64,000 bases of DNA, taken from contig OY986966.1 of assembly GCA_963920575.1 (NCBI GenBank), forward strand, positions 4,112,130 through 4,176,129. Direction: 5' to 3'. The notes beneath the pieces were generated by a model that saw nothing but the letters and a program-made list of their open reading frames with translations, was not told where the DNA came from and ran no database searches. Positions 37,642 to 47,220 of the stretch are shown here, in pieces. This stretch comes from Narthecium ossifragum (taxonomy: Eukaryota; Streptophyta; Magnoliopsida; Dioscoreales; Nartheciaceae). The first letter of the stretch is position 1. Each line of letters starts with the position of its first letter. The position numbers and the translations under genes are program-made.

Positions 37642-39741
37642 TTACCATGACCATGCACAAGAATTGGTCGAATTATCATATAGAAGCTGGCCATCTTTAG
37701 CACCCAGCTTCCTCATATAGCAATCACCATTGTCTTGGTATTGATATGTCTGCAAAGTTTGCGCAGAACCTGCTAAAACAGAATGATCCTGAACGCGCAT
37801 CCAACCATAAGCTTCTTGCTTGTCAGTAAGAATACTTGCAGTGGCCAATCTGTTCGGAACAAATGTAGTTTTCCTCCGATGAAAAGTGTGGGTGAGGTTT
37901 GTCCTCAACGCATATGTATCACTCTCCTCTGGTACGCTTGAAGTTATAACGAGCAGAGGATATTTTGTATTGTAGAGTTCCCGGAACAGTACAACGCCTG
38001 TGCCTCTCTTAATTTTTACATCAGTCTTTGCCTTTGCCTTCATTCGAACCTCCTTATAATTCCCATCATTCTTGAATTCTACCAAACTCTTGAACTTGAG
38101 CTTCTGCGCCACATCAGTGGTAAGGTTCCCCAAATACGAACTCACCCACCCAGTGAAGTGAACGTTCCTAAAGGCTTCGATGATGAATGTCCCGTTCAAG
38201 TATTGCGATTTCGAAGTCCGAATAATCCTTAAAGGAGGAGCTTGGTAATGAACGAGCTTTGCCTGGACTGACACGGAGTTTGAATCCAGCCAAAGATGCA
38301 AATTTGCATCGACTAACCAGAAAGAAATACCATCTGTCACCCCGAAGCCAAACTCATGAGGTTTACCATCTAAAAGAAGGCCAAGGAATGGGTTGAGATC
38401 GATATCATAGGATGGAAGATCGAATGCACCAATAGCAACCACAGGCGCCCAGAACAATGGGTTCACCCCTCCAGTGAATATAACAGGGAAGGGAACAGCC
38501 GAGCCAACGAAACGCCCATCAATGGTGGCAAACACCTCACGGAACGCACCATTTCCACGCCCAGTTGTCAGGTTGTTCATCTTGATGTAGGAGTCCGGAG
38601 GATTGGAGTACCAGAACTCATCGTTGGAGTGAAACGACACATAGATCTCGAGCACGGCCCTGTAAGTATTCACAGGAACTTGGATGCTCTTCGAATGCAC
38701 ATCGGATGAGCTCTGGATTCTAAACCAGAATCCATTCTCGTTGTTTTCGCTTGAAATGGGTATTATAAGATCAGCCGCATCTCGGTATATGCTTCTTCTT
38801 GGATTACTAGCTTCTGTGGAGAAAAAACCTAATTTTTCATCAAATCGAAGGCTAGAATTTTCCATATTTGGCGTATCTGAACTGGTCTGTACTCCTCTGC
38901 TACTCAGTGGAATGGAATTATGCGCCATAAAGCGTATATCTGATTGCCCCTTCTCATTCATCAAAGGAACAATCGGAGATCGATCCGATCGAAACTCCCA
39001 CCCCAATATGCTAGGAATTCCATCTTTTCTGAACAAACCCCCCAATTTGCCATCTTTTAAATCTTCATCAGCATATCTAGATCTCTCCTTGTCGTCGACC
39101 AAGTTATACGATCGCTCCGATGGCAACCCCAACCCTGAATCTAATCCTCGTTGGAACTCATCGCCATCGTCATAGAGATGCAAGGAAACGTTGACGTGGT
39201 AGATGCCAGTGTAGACGTCGTTAACGATGTTCTCGAGCATGACGGAGACAACACCCCCATTAGGGGGCCGGCGGAGGATGGCGGAGTAGCGAGTAACGTC
39301 CTTCCGCACACGCCAGTAAACGCCGCCAGGGGTGGGCTCGGCGGTGCTGGTGCGGAGGAGCTCCGCCCCATCGATCCACACGGCGGCGACGCGATCGTAC
39401 TGGTCGCCGGCGCACGCAGCGGAGAGCTCGAGCACGGCGCGCGACCACCGGATGGTCGGAGGGTAGTAGGGGGTGGAGAAGGGCGGGAGGCCATAAGTGT
39501 ACGCGAAGGCGTGGCTGAGGAGGAGAAGGGAGGCGACCAGGGGTTTAGAAGGGAGGAGCGGAGGAGGATAAGTGGGGTCGAGGTACTCCTGGGGGTGGTC
39601 GGAGGACGTGGCGGTCGGGGAGTGGCGGTGGATGAGGCGGTCTGGAAAGGAAGGCGCGGCGGATGTGCGGTGGGGGAGGAGGGAGGAGGATAGTACGATG
39701 AGGCGGAGGAGCAGCAGCGAGAGAGCAAAGGGGGTCGGCAT
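37642..39741 (-). CDS. PNGaseA: Peptide:N-glycanase A (PNGase A), divergent paralogue, 699 aa, intronless
   Basis: PNGase A (EC 3.5.1.52) removes N-glycans from glycopeptides in the plant secretory/apoplastic or vacuolar space. The protein has a signal peptide (about residues 1-28, Leu-rich core) and a continuous frame. Family motifs are EYLDPTYPP (about 52-60), WSRAVLELSA (99-108), VWIDGAELLRTSTAEP, the core ATIDGRFVGSAVPFPVIF and LDGKPHEFGFGV, and C-terminal cysteines. Unlike its two neighbours it lacks the N-terminal Cys pair: QTPxC and the DCPAPW Cys are replaced by SKPLVAS and TIRWS. It also has a longer middle linker (about 220-310). Several N-glycosylation sequons are visible. It is head-to-head with the gene at 40215, sharing 473 bp of promoter region. 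Confidence 0.95.
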   Translation of the reverse strand: MPTPFALSLLLLRLIVLSSSLLPHRTSAAPSFPDRLIHRHSPTATSSDHPQEYLDPTYPPPLLPSKPLVASLLLLSHAFAYTYGLPPFSTPYYPPTIRWSRAVLELSAACAGDQYDRVAAVWIDGAELLRTSTAEPTPGGVYWRVRKDVTRYSAILRRPPNGGVVSVMLENIVNDVYTGIYHVNVSLHLYDDGDEFQRGLDSGLGLPSERSYNLVDDKERSRYADEDLKDGKLGGLFRKDGIPSILGWEFRSDRSPIVPLMNEKGQSDIRFMAHNSIPLSSRGVQTSSDTPNMENSSLRFDEKLGFFSTEASNPRRSIYRDAADLIIPISSENNENGFWFRIQSSSDVHSKSIQVPVNTYRAVLEIYVSFHSNDEFWYSNPPDSYIKMNNLTTGRGNGAFREVFATIDGRFVGSAVPFPVIFTGGVNPLFWAPVVAIGAFDLPSYDIDLNPFLGLLLDGKPHEFGFGVTDGISFWLVDANLHLWLDSNSVSVQAKLVHYQAPPLRIIRTSKSQYLNGTFIIEAFRNVHFTGWVSSYLGNLTTDVAQKLKFKSLVEFKNDGNYKEVRMKAKAKTDVKIKRGTGVVLFRELYNTKYPLLVITSSVPEESDTYALRTNLTHTFHRRKTTFVPNRLATASILTDKQEAYGWMRVQDHSVLAGSAQTLQTYQYQDNGDCYMRKLGAKDGQLLYDNSTNSCAWSW

Positions 39742-39871
39742 CTGGGCTCACTTCACTGGCGCGGTAGTCACTCCGGCGTGGGTATATGGATGATGGATAG
39801 CAAACAATATTGGATCCGAATACACAGTGGAAACAACCCGAATCCGACATGGTTAATTTGGACGTAATTTC

Positions 39872-39907
39872 TTTTTCTTTTTCTTTTTTATTAGATAAGC
39901 CAAAGGC
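39872..39907 (-). mobile_element. Ultra-short LINE 3' tail in the shared glycanase promoter
   Basis: On the minus strand 18 bases, GCCTTTGGCTTATCTAAT, run into an A-rich tail with two G interruptions. They are flanked by direct repeats GACGTAATTT at 39861-39870 and 39908-39917 (11 bp if the next C is counted). The tail matches the 3' end of the LINE at 42535-43457 (CCTTCGGGGCTTATCTAAT then poly(A)) closely. Sequence and flanks are direct observations; the LINE origin is well supported inference. Confidence 0.78.
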
Positions 39908-40144
39908 GACGTAATTTCCATGAACGTAGTACGAACAAAGTTCCACGCCTCTCATTTGCCCCGATGCATGATAATAATCAAAAAAATAATAATAATAATC
40001 CACGAATCAAGGCAAGGAAAAGGACGAACACGATTTACCATAGAAGCAGCTTCGAAGGATCCTATAAATGTTGGGGACAGCCACATTTTAACCATTATCT
40101 CATCACAACAAACATGCGGGTTGCTCACCTCATCTCTTCCCCTC

Positions 40145-40153
40145 TATATATAT
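40145..40153 (+). promoter_or_regulatory. TATA box of the middle PNGase A gene
   Basis: TATATATAT ends just where an upstream in-frame ATG (40152) begins. Transcription should start some 25-35 bases further on, so that ATG would not be in the mRNA. This decides the start codon at 40215. Confidence 0.7.
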
Positions 40154-40214
40154 GGATCCATACCCGGATCCAAAGTTATTCAAGCTTTTTAAACTTGCTA
40201 GCTCGCTTATCAAC

Positions 40215-42125
40215 ATGCACTCCATAAGACGCACTCTTTTTCTCCCCGCCCTGCTGCTCCTCCAGCTGCTATGCCTCTCCGGCGGGCGTCCGGCAAACTC
40301 CGTTGTTGACGGCTTCGCATCCCCCCCGCCGCCACCGGGGAACCCGAACGCGACTCTCGAGTACATTGACCCCACCCTCCCTCCCATCCTCCCCACCCAG
40401 ACCCCCAGGTGCTCCATTGTGGTGTTCCAGCAGGACTTCGCCGACACCCTTGGTGAGCCCCCGGCCTCCGCCAACTACACCCCGCCCTCCGACTGCCCCG
40501 CGCCATGGTCCCGTGTGGTGCTCGAGCTCTCCGCCTATGCGTCCGGCATGCAGAAGGACCGCATCGCCGCCATCTGGTTTGACGGCGCCGAGCTCCTCCG
40601 CACCTCCACTCCCTTCTCCATGTCCCCTGGCGTCCACTGGCGCGTCCTCAAGGACGTCACTCGCTACACCGCCCTCCTCCGTGCTTCTGATTCCGACGAA
40701 GACGGCAACATGATGTATATGATGCTCGAGAACTCCATTGCCACCTTCCCGGGTGTCTACAGCGTCAACGTGAGCCTCCACTTCTATCGTGGCGCTTTGC
40801 GTGGAGAAGATGAGTCAATGGGGGGACTCAAACAAACAACTGATACCTTCTCACAATCAACATCATCGCCATCATCATCGCCATCATCATCGCCATCATC
40901 CAAGAATGATGGCTTAGAATCCACCAAGCTCGGAGCTCACCCGACCATAAAAGGATTGTATCCTGAGCCGGCCGACCTGATCATTCCCATATCGAACCCC
41001 GCCGGCCACTGTGGCTCCGGGTTTTGGTTCCAAGTCATGAACGAGACCGACGTGCAGGTCACGCCGGTCGTCGTCCCCAACAACACCTATCGCGCCGTGC
41101 TCGAGGTCTACGTGTCTCATCACCATGACGACGAGTACTGGTACGCCAACCCCCTCCGCGCGGCAGGCCCTCAAATCGAAGGAGTCGGCAACGGTCTATC
41201 CTCCGTTAAAGCAAACGGTGGATTCCGCCAGGTTGTGGCGACGATCGACGGACGATACGTTGGCTCGGCTGTGCCGTTTCCAGTCATTTACCCAGGCTCC
41301 GTCAACCCCTTCTTCTGGGCTCCGGTTGCCGCCATCGGCGCCTACGACCACCCTTCTTATGACCTCGACATAACGCCATTCGTCGGGCAGCTCATAGATG
41401 GCCAGCCTCACGAGTTCGGGCTCACGGTGAGGGACAGCCAGCCCTACTGGCTCGTTTCGGCGAACCTCCACCTGTGGCTCGACGCATGGTCCGACGATGT
41501 CGAGGGCGCATTGGTGCGGTACAAGGTGCCACCGCTCCGGATGAGCCGGCAAGCCGACTGGAAGGACGGCGACGGCAAGTCGGAGGTGGAGGGGCAGGTG
41601 ATCGTCCGTCTCTCCGGCTGGGTGAGCTCGTCGAAGGGAAACGTCACCACCAACGTCCGTCACAAGATCAAGTTCAAGAGCCACGTCGAGGTGGAAGGCA
41701 AGGGCGCCATCAAGCAAGTCGAGATGGAGAGCAAGTCGCGCACCAACATAAGGATCGAGAGGGAGCACGCCGTCATAGGCCGCGTGATCGTAGAACAAGA
41801 GGCGCCGCTGCAGATGGAGACGGTGAGCTCGAACGGCGGTGGGGAGTCGAAGTTCCACAAGACGAAGCTGTTTCATGAGCTGGCGGAGATGAGGAACATG
41901 GAGGAAGGGAAGGGAGCGAGGTTCAGCACGATGGCGGACAGGCAGGAGTCGGAGGGGTCGGTGCTGGAACAAGACGGGGAGGCGTTGTGGGGGAGCGGCG
42001 ACACCAAGTCGACGTACAAGTTCCGGGACACCAAAGCGTGCTACCTGCGGACGGTGATGGTGGTCGGCGGGAGGGTGAAGGAGGACGTGGCGACCGCCTC
42101 CTGCGCCGCTGCTGCCGATTCCTAG
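40215..42125 (+). CDS. PNGaseA: Peptide:N-glycanase A (PNGase A), 636 aa, intronless
   Basis: Secreted N-glycan-releasing amidase. I start at 40215 because the signal peptide follows at once (Leu-rich core ending near LSGGRPA) and the upstream ATG at 40152 overlaps the TATA box. Motifs: EYIDPTLPPILPTQTPRC, QQDFADTLGEPP, DCPAPWSRVVLELSA, IWFDGAELLRTST, the core ATIDGRYVGSAVPFPVIY, and C-terminal CYLRT. The N-terminal Cys pair is present. Between the N-terminal domain and the DLIIPIS motif is a Ser/Pro linker encoded by a TCATCGCCA-type repeat (about 40858-40902). Third-position GC is very high, which creates long antisense ORFs that are not genes. The protein is closer to the copy at 48555 than to the head-to-head partner. 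Confidence 0.96.
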   Translation: MHSIRRTLFLPALLLLQLLCLSGGRPANSVVDGFASPPPPPGNPNATLEYIDPTLPPILPTQTPRCSIVVFQQDFADTLGEPPASANYTPPSDCPAPWSRVVLELSAYASGMQKDRIAAIWFDGAELLRTSTPFSMSPGVHWRVLKDVTRYTALLRASDSDEDGNMMYMMLENSIATFPGVYSVNVSLHFYRGALRGEDESMGGLKQTTDTFSQSTSSPSSSPSSSPSSKNDGLESTKLGAHPTIKGLYPEPADLIIPISNPAGHCGSGFWFQVMNETDVQVTPVVVPNNTYRAVLEVYVSHHHDDEYWYANPLRAAGPQIEGVGNGLSSVKANGGFRQVVATIDGRYVGSAVPFPVIYPGSVNPFFWAPVAAIGAYDHPSYDLDITPFVGQLIDGQPHEFGLTVRDSQPYWLVSANLHLWLDAWSDDVEGALVRYKVPPLRMSRQADWKDGDGKSEVEGQVIVRLSGWVSSSKGNVTTNVRHKIKFKSHVEVEGKGAIKQVEMESKSRTNIRIEREHAVIGRVIVEQEAPLQMETVSSNGGGESKFHKTKLFHELAEMRNMEEGKGARFSTMADRQESEGSVLEQDGEALWGSGDTKSTYKFRDTKACYLRTVMVVGGRVKEDVATASCAAAADS

Positions 42126-42364
42126 ATTAAAGGCACACTAATAATTAAGTTAATAACAGTAGGGAGACAAAAGCTGGAGCCTTTAATTATCAGTACTTAC
42201 TAGTGTTTGGCATGTTTGGGAGATCTTAGTAGTGTTTGCCTGTTTGGGCATATGAAGGAGAGCATGTATTAGATACATCCTGGGTTGTAGATCATTACAT
42301 ATATAGGAAGGTAATGACGTGGACTGTTACTCTTTTTCTTCTTTTTTTTTTTGGTTAATTGAGC

Positions 42365-45300
42365 CTAAGGCTGGGTACACAAAAGAAAAAAGAAAAGGTA
42401 CAGTAAAAAAAGTTCGGCTTCAGTTAAGGGGATAAGCATATTCCTTAACACTAAGCCTGCCAAAACATTTGCCTCGTGATTAAACTCACGTGGTATATGA
42501 ACAAAAAGTACCTTAGAGAAGAAAGTGCGGGGTGAATTAATTTCTGGAAGGCTCCGGTGGGTCCAAGAATCCTCTTTTTTCTTTGGCGCCTCTTCCATGG
42601 GAGAATTCCGACGGCTTCGTCCCTGTGGCAGTATAGCTCTGTTCCGACTCCTTCTTGCCGAGGTGTGGTCTGGCCGTTGAGACCCAGATCACCTCTTCTT
42701 TTTCTGTGGTTTTGCTTTAGAAGTCTGGGCGAAGGTTGATGGTGGAAGGGAGTTGTCGCCAAGTGTGGATGGGTGCTGGGACCTGTTCGTTGTTTCTCCA
42801 AGGGCGGGCCTAGATGAATGGAAGTGTGTGGTCGGATACACTTTGTGGTGGTTGTGGAAAGAAAGGAACAATATTGTTTTTGGTGAACCTCGCAGTACTC
42901 CGACCCAACTGTCGAAACTCATTGGCCGCCAGGTCAAGGAATTTCGCATAACTAACCGTCGGCCAAGGAATTGTAGCTCGCCGGTAGCGATTGTACATCC
43001 TCGCCCTCCTTCTCCACTTATTCAAACGGATGCGGCCTTTAACAATGGGGTGGCGGGGCTAGGCGTCATCTGTTTCGATGCATCAGGGGATCCACCAGTT
43101 TGGAGTTGGCAGGGACATATACAAGCAAACTCGGTTGTGGAGGCCGAGTTGAAGGCAATTCACGGGGGGCTCCAGGAGGCAAGAAGGCGTGGAATGCTGT
43201 CGGTCATTGTTCAATCAGACTCTCTTCTCGGCATTGGTTATATAAATGGTAGACTTGAGTGGCCACGTGAATTGGCGGAGGTTTTGAAACCTATCTGGTG
43301 GCTGTCCTCCCAATTTATCTCTTCTTGCTTTGTACATGTTCCCATGGAGCAGAACTTAGCCGCTCATAGAGCGGCGGCGGGGGCTCGGTGGCCCGCTGTG
43401 GCCACCTGATTGCCTACTTATGTAATCCCAGCCTTCGGGGCTTATCTAATAAAAAAAAGGAACTCAAAAGTTAAGCGCCATAAGGACACCAAGAGCTCAC
43501 GAAGCTCATTGAGCCAAGCGAACCTTCCCGTCACAAATCCGACGCCAAAAAGCGAGTCAGATTCAACCACGACGGACTATATCCCCCTTCGCTTGCCTTC
43601 CCATAGCCCACCCCTCATTGCTAAAATTTCAGCCTCAACCACAAAAGAAACAGGGACTATGGCAGCCCAAGTCCAGGTTGGATGAGATCCATCAAAAAAT
43701 AAAAGAGCTGCAAGGCCGACTATTCCTCCTCGGACAGCGGCGTAGGAACAAAGAACAAGAGATTGGACCAAGCTAGCCGGAGGAGGAGAGTTCAAGGCAT
43801 GGTGGGAAGCAGAATATTCTTTAACTTGCCTGATGATGGTTCTTGCAAGTTGGTCCGCCGGAGATGCTAGATTGTCGAAGAAGACGGCGTTTCGATCCTT
43901 TCACAACCACCATAAAGTATACCCAACCCATGATTTAGATGCTGCCCACCTCGATCTTGAAGAGGAACAAAGAAGTTCCCAACAAGAATCCAGAGAAGAG
44001 GGACGAGGGCGACCATGAGACACTCTCTCCCAAACTTCCCGAGAAAATCCACACTCAAAGAAGAGGTGGACCGGTGTCTCAACATCCCCACCACATCTTA
44101 GACAAGTAGGATCAAGAATTCGACCAATGGAGAAGAGGAAGTCCGCAGTTAGAATCTTACCATGGAAGAAGCGCCAAAGGAAAAATTTAACTCGCGGACC
44201 CATCGGAGCTTTCCAAAGATTGAGCCATCCAGCACAGTGATCCTCCCCCTCCCAGTGCTCGCTTCATTCATTAGCAAGCCAAGTATGAATGGAAGCTGTC
44301 GAGATTTCTCCATTAGAGGCGAAGGACCAAATGGGCTTGTCCGCATGCCCACCCTGGATCCGGACTCGATGGATCGCTTCAATTAGATTCGGATGGAAGA
44401 AGGTGCGCAACAAGTCATCCTTCCAGAATCCCGTTGAATGGTCGAGAAGATCGGAGACCTTGAGATCCAAAGGAATGTGTCACGAAAACAGAGGAGACAT
44501 AGAGAGTGGAAGATCGAGCAACCAACAATCATCCAGAGCATTGATCCTCCCATTGCTCGTCGGAATCCAATGAATACCCTCCCGGAGCTTTCTTGAGGCG
44601 ACGCAAGTGCGTCTCCAGTGCCCTGAAGTCCTTGCTGGGACACTGCCACAGGGAAGATTGGCGTGCCACTTGTATTTCGATCGAGTCATCTTTGCCCAAA
44701 GAGAATCCGGATTGAAGCATAAACTTGCCGCTCGTCGGATGCGCAAGGTGTTATGCCAAGTATCGAAGTGACGAAGGCCAAGTCCTCCATACTCCAAAGG
44801 TTTGCAGATGATCTCCCAAGCAACGCGGTCGGCCTTTTTCCCGTTCCACAAATATGTTCTACAAATAAATTCAAGATCAGAGAGAACATACTTGGGGATA
44901 TGGGTAGCGAGAACATACTTGGGGATATGGGTAGCGAACAACAAGTGATTTGGAGTAGCTTGAAGCACTGATTTGATGAGGGTGACACGGCCTGCTCTAG
45001 CTAAATTAATAGAGGACCAGTTGCTCAATCTTCTATGGAAGGTCTCGATCAAGTCATTGAAGGCTTCCTTCTTGAGTCGACCACCATCAATCGGAACACC
45101 CAAATACTTCAAGAAACCTTGAGTCTCCATCACTTTCAAGATCCGGCAAATTCGGAGATGCTTTTCTGCATTCAAGCTTGGGGAGAACCTCACATTCGAC
45201 TTGGCTTGATTTATTTTGAATCCAGACAGCGTGAAGAACTCCTCCAACATCGCCAAGATGTTGTGAGCTTCCTTTGGCACGGCTTTGGTCACCAATAAGC

Positions 45301-47205
45301 AATCGTCGGCGAAGAGAAGATGAGAGTAAGTCTCCCGGTCTTTATAGAACTTCACTCCCATAAGCTTCCTCCTGAGCATACAAGAAAGCGCTTCCTGTAC
45401 CAACAAGAAAAGGAAGGAAGAAATTAGGTCTCCTTGTCGAAGTCCCCTTGAGGCAGCAAAATGACCAAGTCACCCTCCCATTGATGATAAGTGCGAAATG
45501 AGTGGAAGAAATGCACGCCAAGACCCAGTTGCGCCAACGCTGGGGAAAATTCATCTTTTCCAAGATCCGCGGGAGGAAAGACCACCGCACACTATCATAA
45601 GCTGATTGGATGTCGATCTTAACCGCCATCAAAGCTCTGGCCCCTGGTGCTCGATGAAGGGAGTGAAGAAGTTCTTGAGCAGCCGAGACATTGTCGAAGA
45701 TGGAACACCCATGGATAAACGCAGATTGCTCAGGGCCAATCAAGTCGCGCGATGACGCTGTGAAGGCGATTAGCAAGAACAGAAGAAATGATTTTGTAAC
45801 TTACATTGCACAAACTGATCGGCCGGTAATCCTTGATGCGCCGAGGATTCGCCACTTTTGGAATGAGCGAGATGAAAGTCCCGTTCCAATGAGGAGGAAG
45901 CCTAGCAGATCTAAAGAACCATTGAATAAGATGAATGTAATCCTCGCGAATGATACTCCAGAACATGAAGAAGAATTCAATGGGTAATCCATCAGGGGCG
46001 GGCCATTTTTTGGACCCCATTCCCTTCATGGCGGCAAGGATTTCCTCCTCTGAGACCTCAGCTACTAACTCATCATGACATCTGTCGTTTAAAGTGGGGA
46101 GGTCAGGAAGGGGGAGATCATCATCGCTGCCAGGTTCAGACCAAAGATTTTGAAAATGATCCACCATCGCACCAGCTACCTCCTCTTGGGATGACAGAAT
46201 TTGGCCATTATCTCCAACTATCTCTGCTACCTTCGAGCGATGTTGTTGGCGTTTGGCAAGATTGTGGAAGAAAGAAGTACTCCGATCACCTGAGCGTACC
46301 CAAGACTGACGAAACCTCTGGCTGACAAAATCTTCTTGACGCAGGAGAGAAGCGATGTGTCGGTTCTCGACGCATCTAAGCTCAATTTCCTCCTCCTATG
46401 TCAAAGCTCCAAGCTCCTCCTTCTCGTACAGGACGGCAAGAAGGTTTTCAGTCGTCAATCCCGAATTGAAGAGATCTGCCTTGTCCCTGCGATTCCAAGT
46501 CTTGAGAGTATTCTTCAGTTCAATAATTTTAGACACGACCTGGAATTGCCGAGCACTTCTGTGCGACCGTGACCAAATGCGCCTGACCAAAACATGGAAT
46601 TTCTTCTCTCGAAGCCAAAAGTCTTCAAGACGGAATGCTGATGGTCCAGGCGGGCGCGGGTTAGTATCAAGAGTCAATAGCAGCGGATTGTGATCAAAAG
46701 AATATCTTGGGAGATGATGGATTGAGGCATTGGGGAAGGAATTGTGCCATGCAACGTTGCCAAGTCCCCTGTCTAATCTCTCGAGTATTTTTGCTCTGCC
46801 AGGTCTTTTGTTGGACCAAGTAAACCGCGGGCCAAGAAATCCCATATCAACAAGGTTATAGGAGGAGAGAAAATTAAGAAAGTCCTGGATTCCGTGATCA
46901 AGAAGAAAAGGTATGCCGCCACGTTTCTCTGAAGGGGAGGCGATGACGTTAAAGTCTCCGATGAAAAGATGAGGACCCTCCACCCAAAGAGCTATACTCA
47001 ACTCTTGCCACAGCAATTCACGAGCACGCCGATTTCGCGCAGCATACACCGTCGAGATCCGCACATGACTGCCCATCAAGTCGGTCCAAACACCATGAAT
47101 GGTCTGTCTTGAAGCACTGGCAAAGGAAAACAAACCAAGCGCAGTCCTCCAGGCCGCTAAAATTCCACCCTGCTTTCCTTGATCACTACCTTGTAACCTT
47201 GTAGC
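42365..47205 (-). pseudogene. LINE ORF2: endonuclease, reverse transcriptase, zf-RVT, RNase H (broken)
   Basis: In order from the right: endonuclease remainder with GDFNVIASPSEKRGG and SFDHNPLLL (46.4-47.1 kb); reverse transcriptase with PAPDGLPIEFF, KDYRPISLCNVSYKII and KIDIQSAYD (45.3-46.2 kb); the LLFADDCLL active-site motif near 45.3 kb; thumb; the zf-RVT segment (MGPRVKFFLWRFFHGKI, CLRCGGDVETPVHLFFECG) at 43.9-44.2 kb; and RNase H at 43.46-43.8 kb, resuming after the nested LINE at 42.37-42.53 kb (VHIPREFNHEANVLAG). At least three frame changes or stops occur, near 46.2, 45.4 and 44.5 kb. A 27-bp in-frame tandem duplication gives ATHIPKYVL twice (44881-44940). The copy is dead. Confidence 0.88.
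42535..43457 (+). mobile_element. Nested, 5'-truncated LINE (zf-RVT and RNase H end only)
   Basis: Plus-strand insertion that splits the RNase H region of the older minus-strand LINE. It begins inside the zf-RVT region (GPRILFFLWRLFHGRIPTA from about 42557), has a frame break between about 42660 and 42750, then encodes RNase H (42753-43409: LIQTDAAFNNGVAGLGVI, VEAELKAIHGGLQ, VQSDS). It ends CCTTCGGGGCTTATCTAAT plus poly(A) at about 43457. The left limit is uncertain by some 15 bases because the target and insert cannot be told apart. No target duplication was evident. Confidence 0.82.
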
Positions 47206-47220
47206 AAACGCATATCTCCT

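Larger units (their letters stand above)
39742..40214. promoter_or_regulatory. Shared region between head-to-head PNGase A genes
   Basis: 473 bp separate the two start codons. On the plus side a TATATATAT box lies at 40145-40153, 62 bp before the plus gene's ATG. The minus-side core promoter is not obvious; CATATACCC near 39780 is a weak candidate. An ATA microsatellite lies at about 39984-40000, and a very short LINE tail sits at 39872-39907. Co-regulation of the two genes is inferred from geometry only. Confidence 0.6.
42331..47220 (-). mobile_element. 5'-truncated L1-type LINE, interrupted by a second LINE
   Basis: Minus-strand LINE with poly(A) seen as poly(T) at 42331-42352 and terminal GGCTCAATTAACC just before it. 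It starts inside the endonuclease domain (QGKQGGILAAW), so ORF1 and the ORF2 start are absent; the 5' limit at about 47205-47220 is approximate. It is split by a plus-strand LINE at about 42535-43457. I could not find a clear target duplication. It separates the second and third glycanase genes. Confidence 0.85.

Noticed and set aside
39151..39693. 180-codon plus-strand ORF antisense to the first glycanase
   Set aside because: It mirrors a GC-rich coding region whose third positions are mostly G/C, which keeps the opposite strand open. The sense frame has a signal peptide and family motifs; this one has none.
41196..41972. 258-codon minus-strand ORF antisense to the middle glycanase
   Set aside because: Same composition effect; Arg/Leu/His-rich without domain or promoter, while the sense strand is a clear PNGase A.
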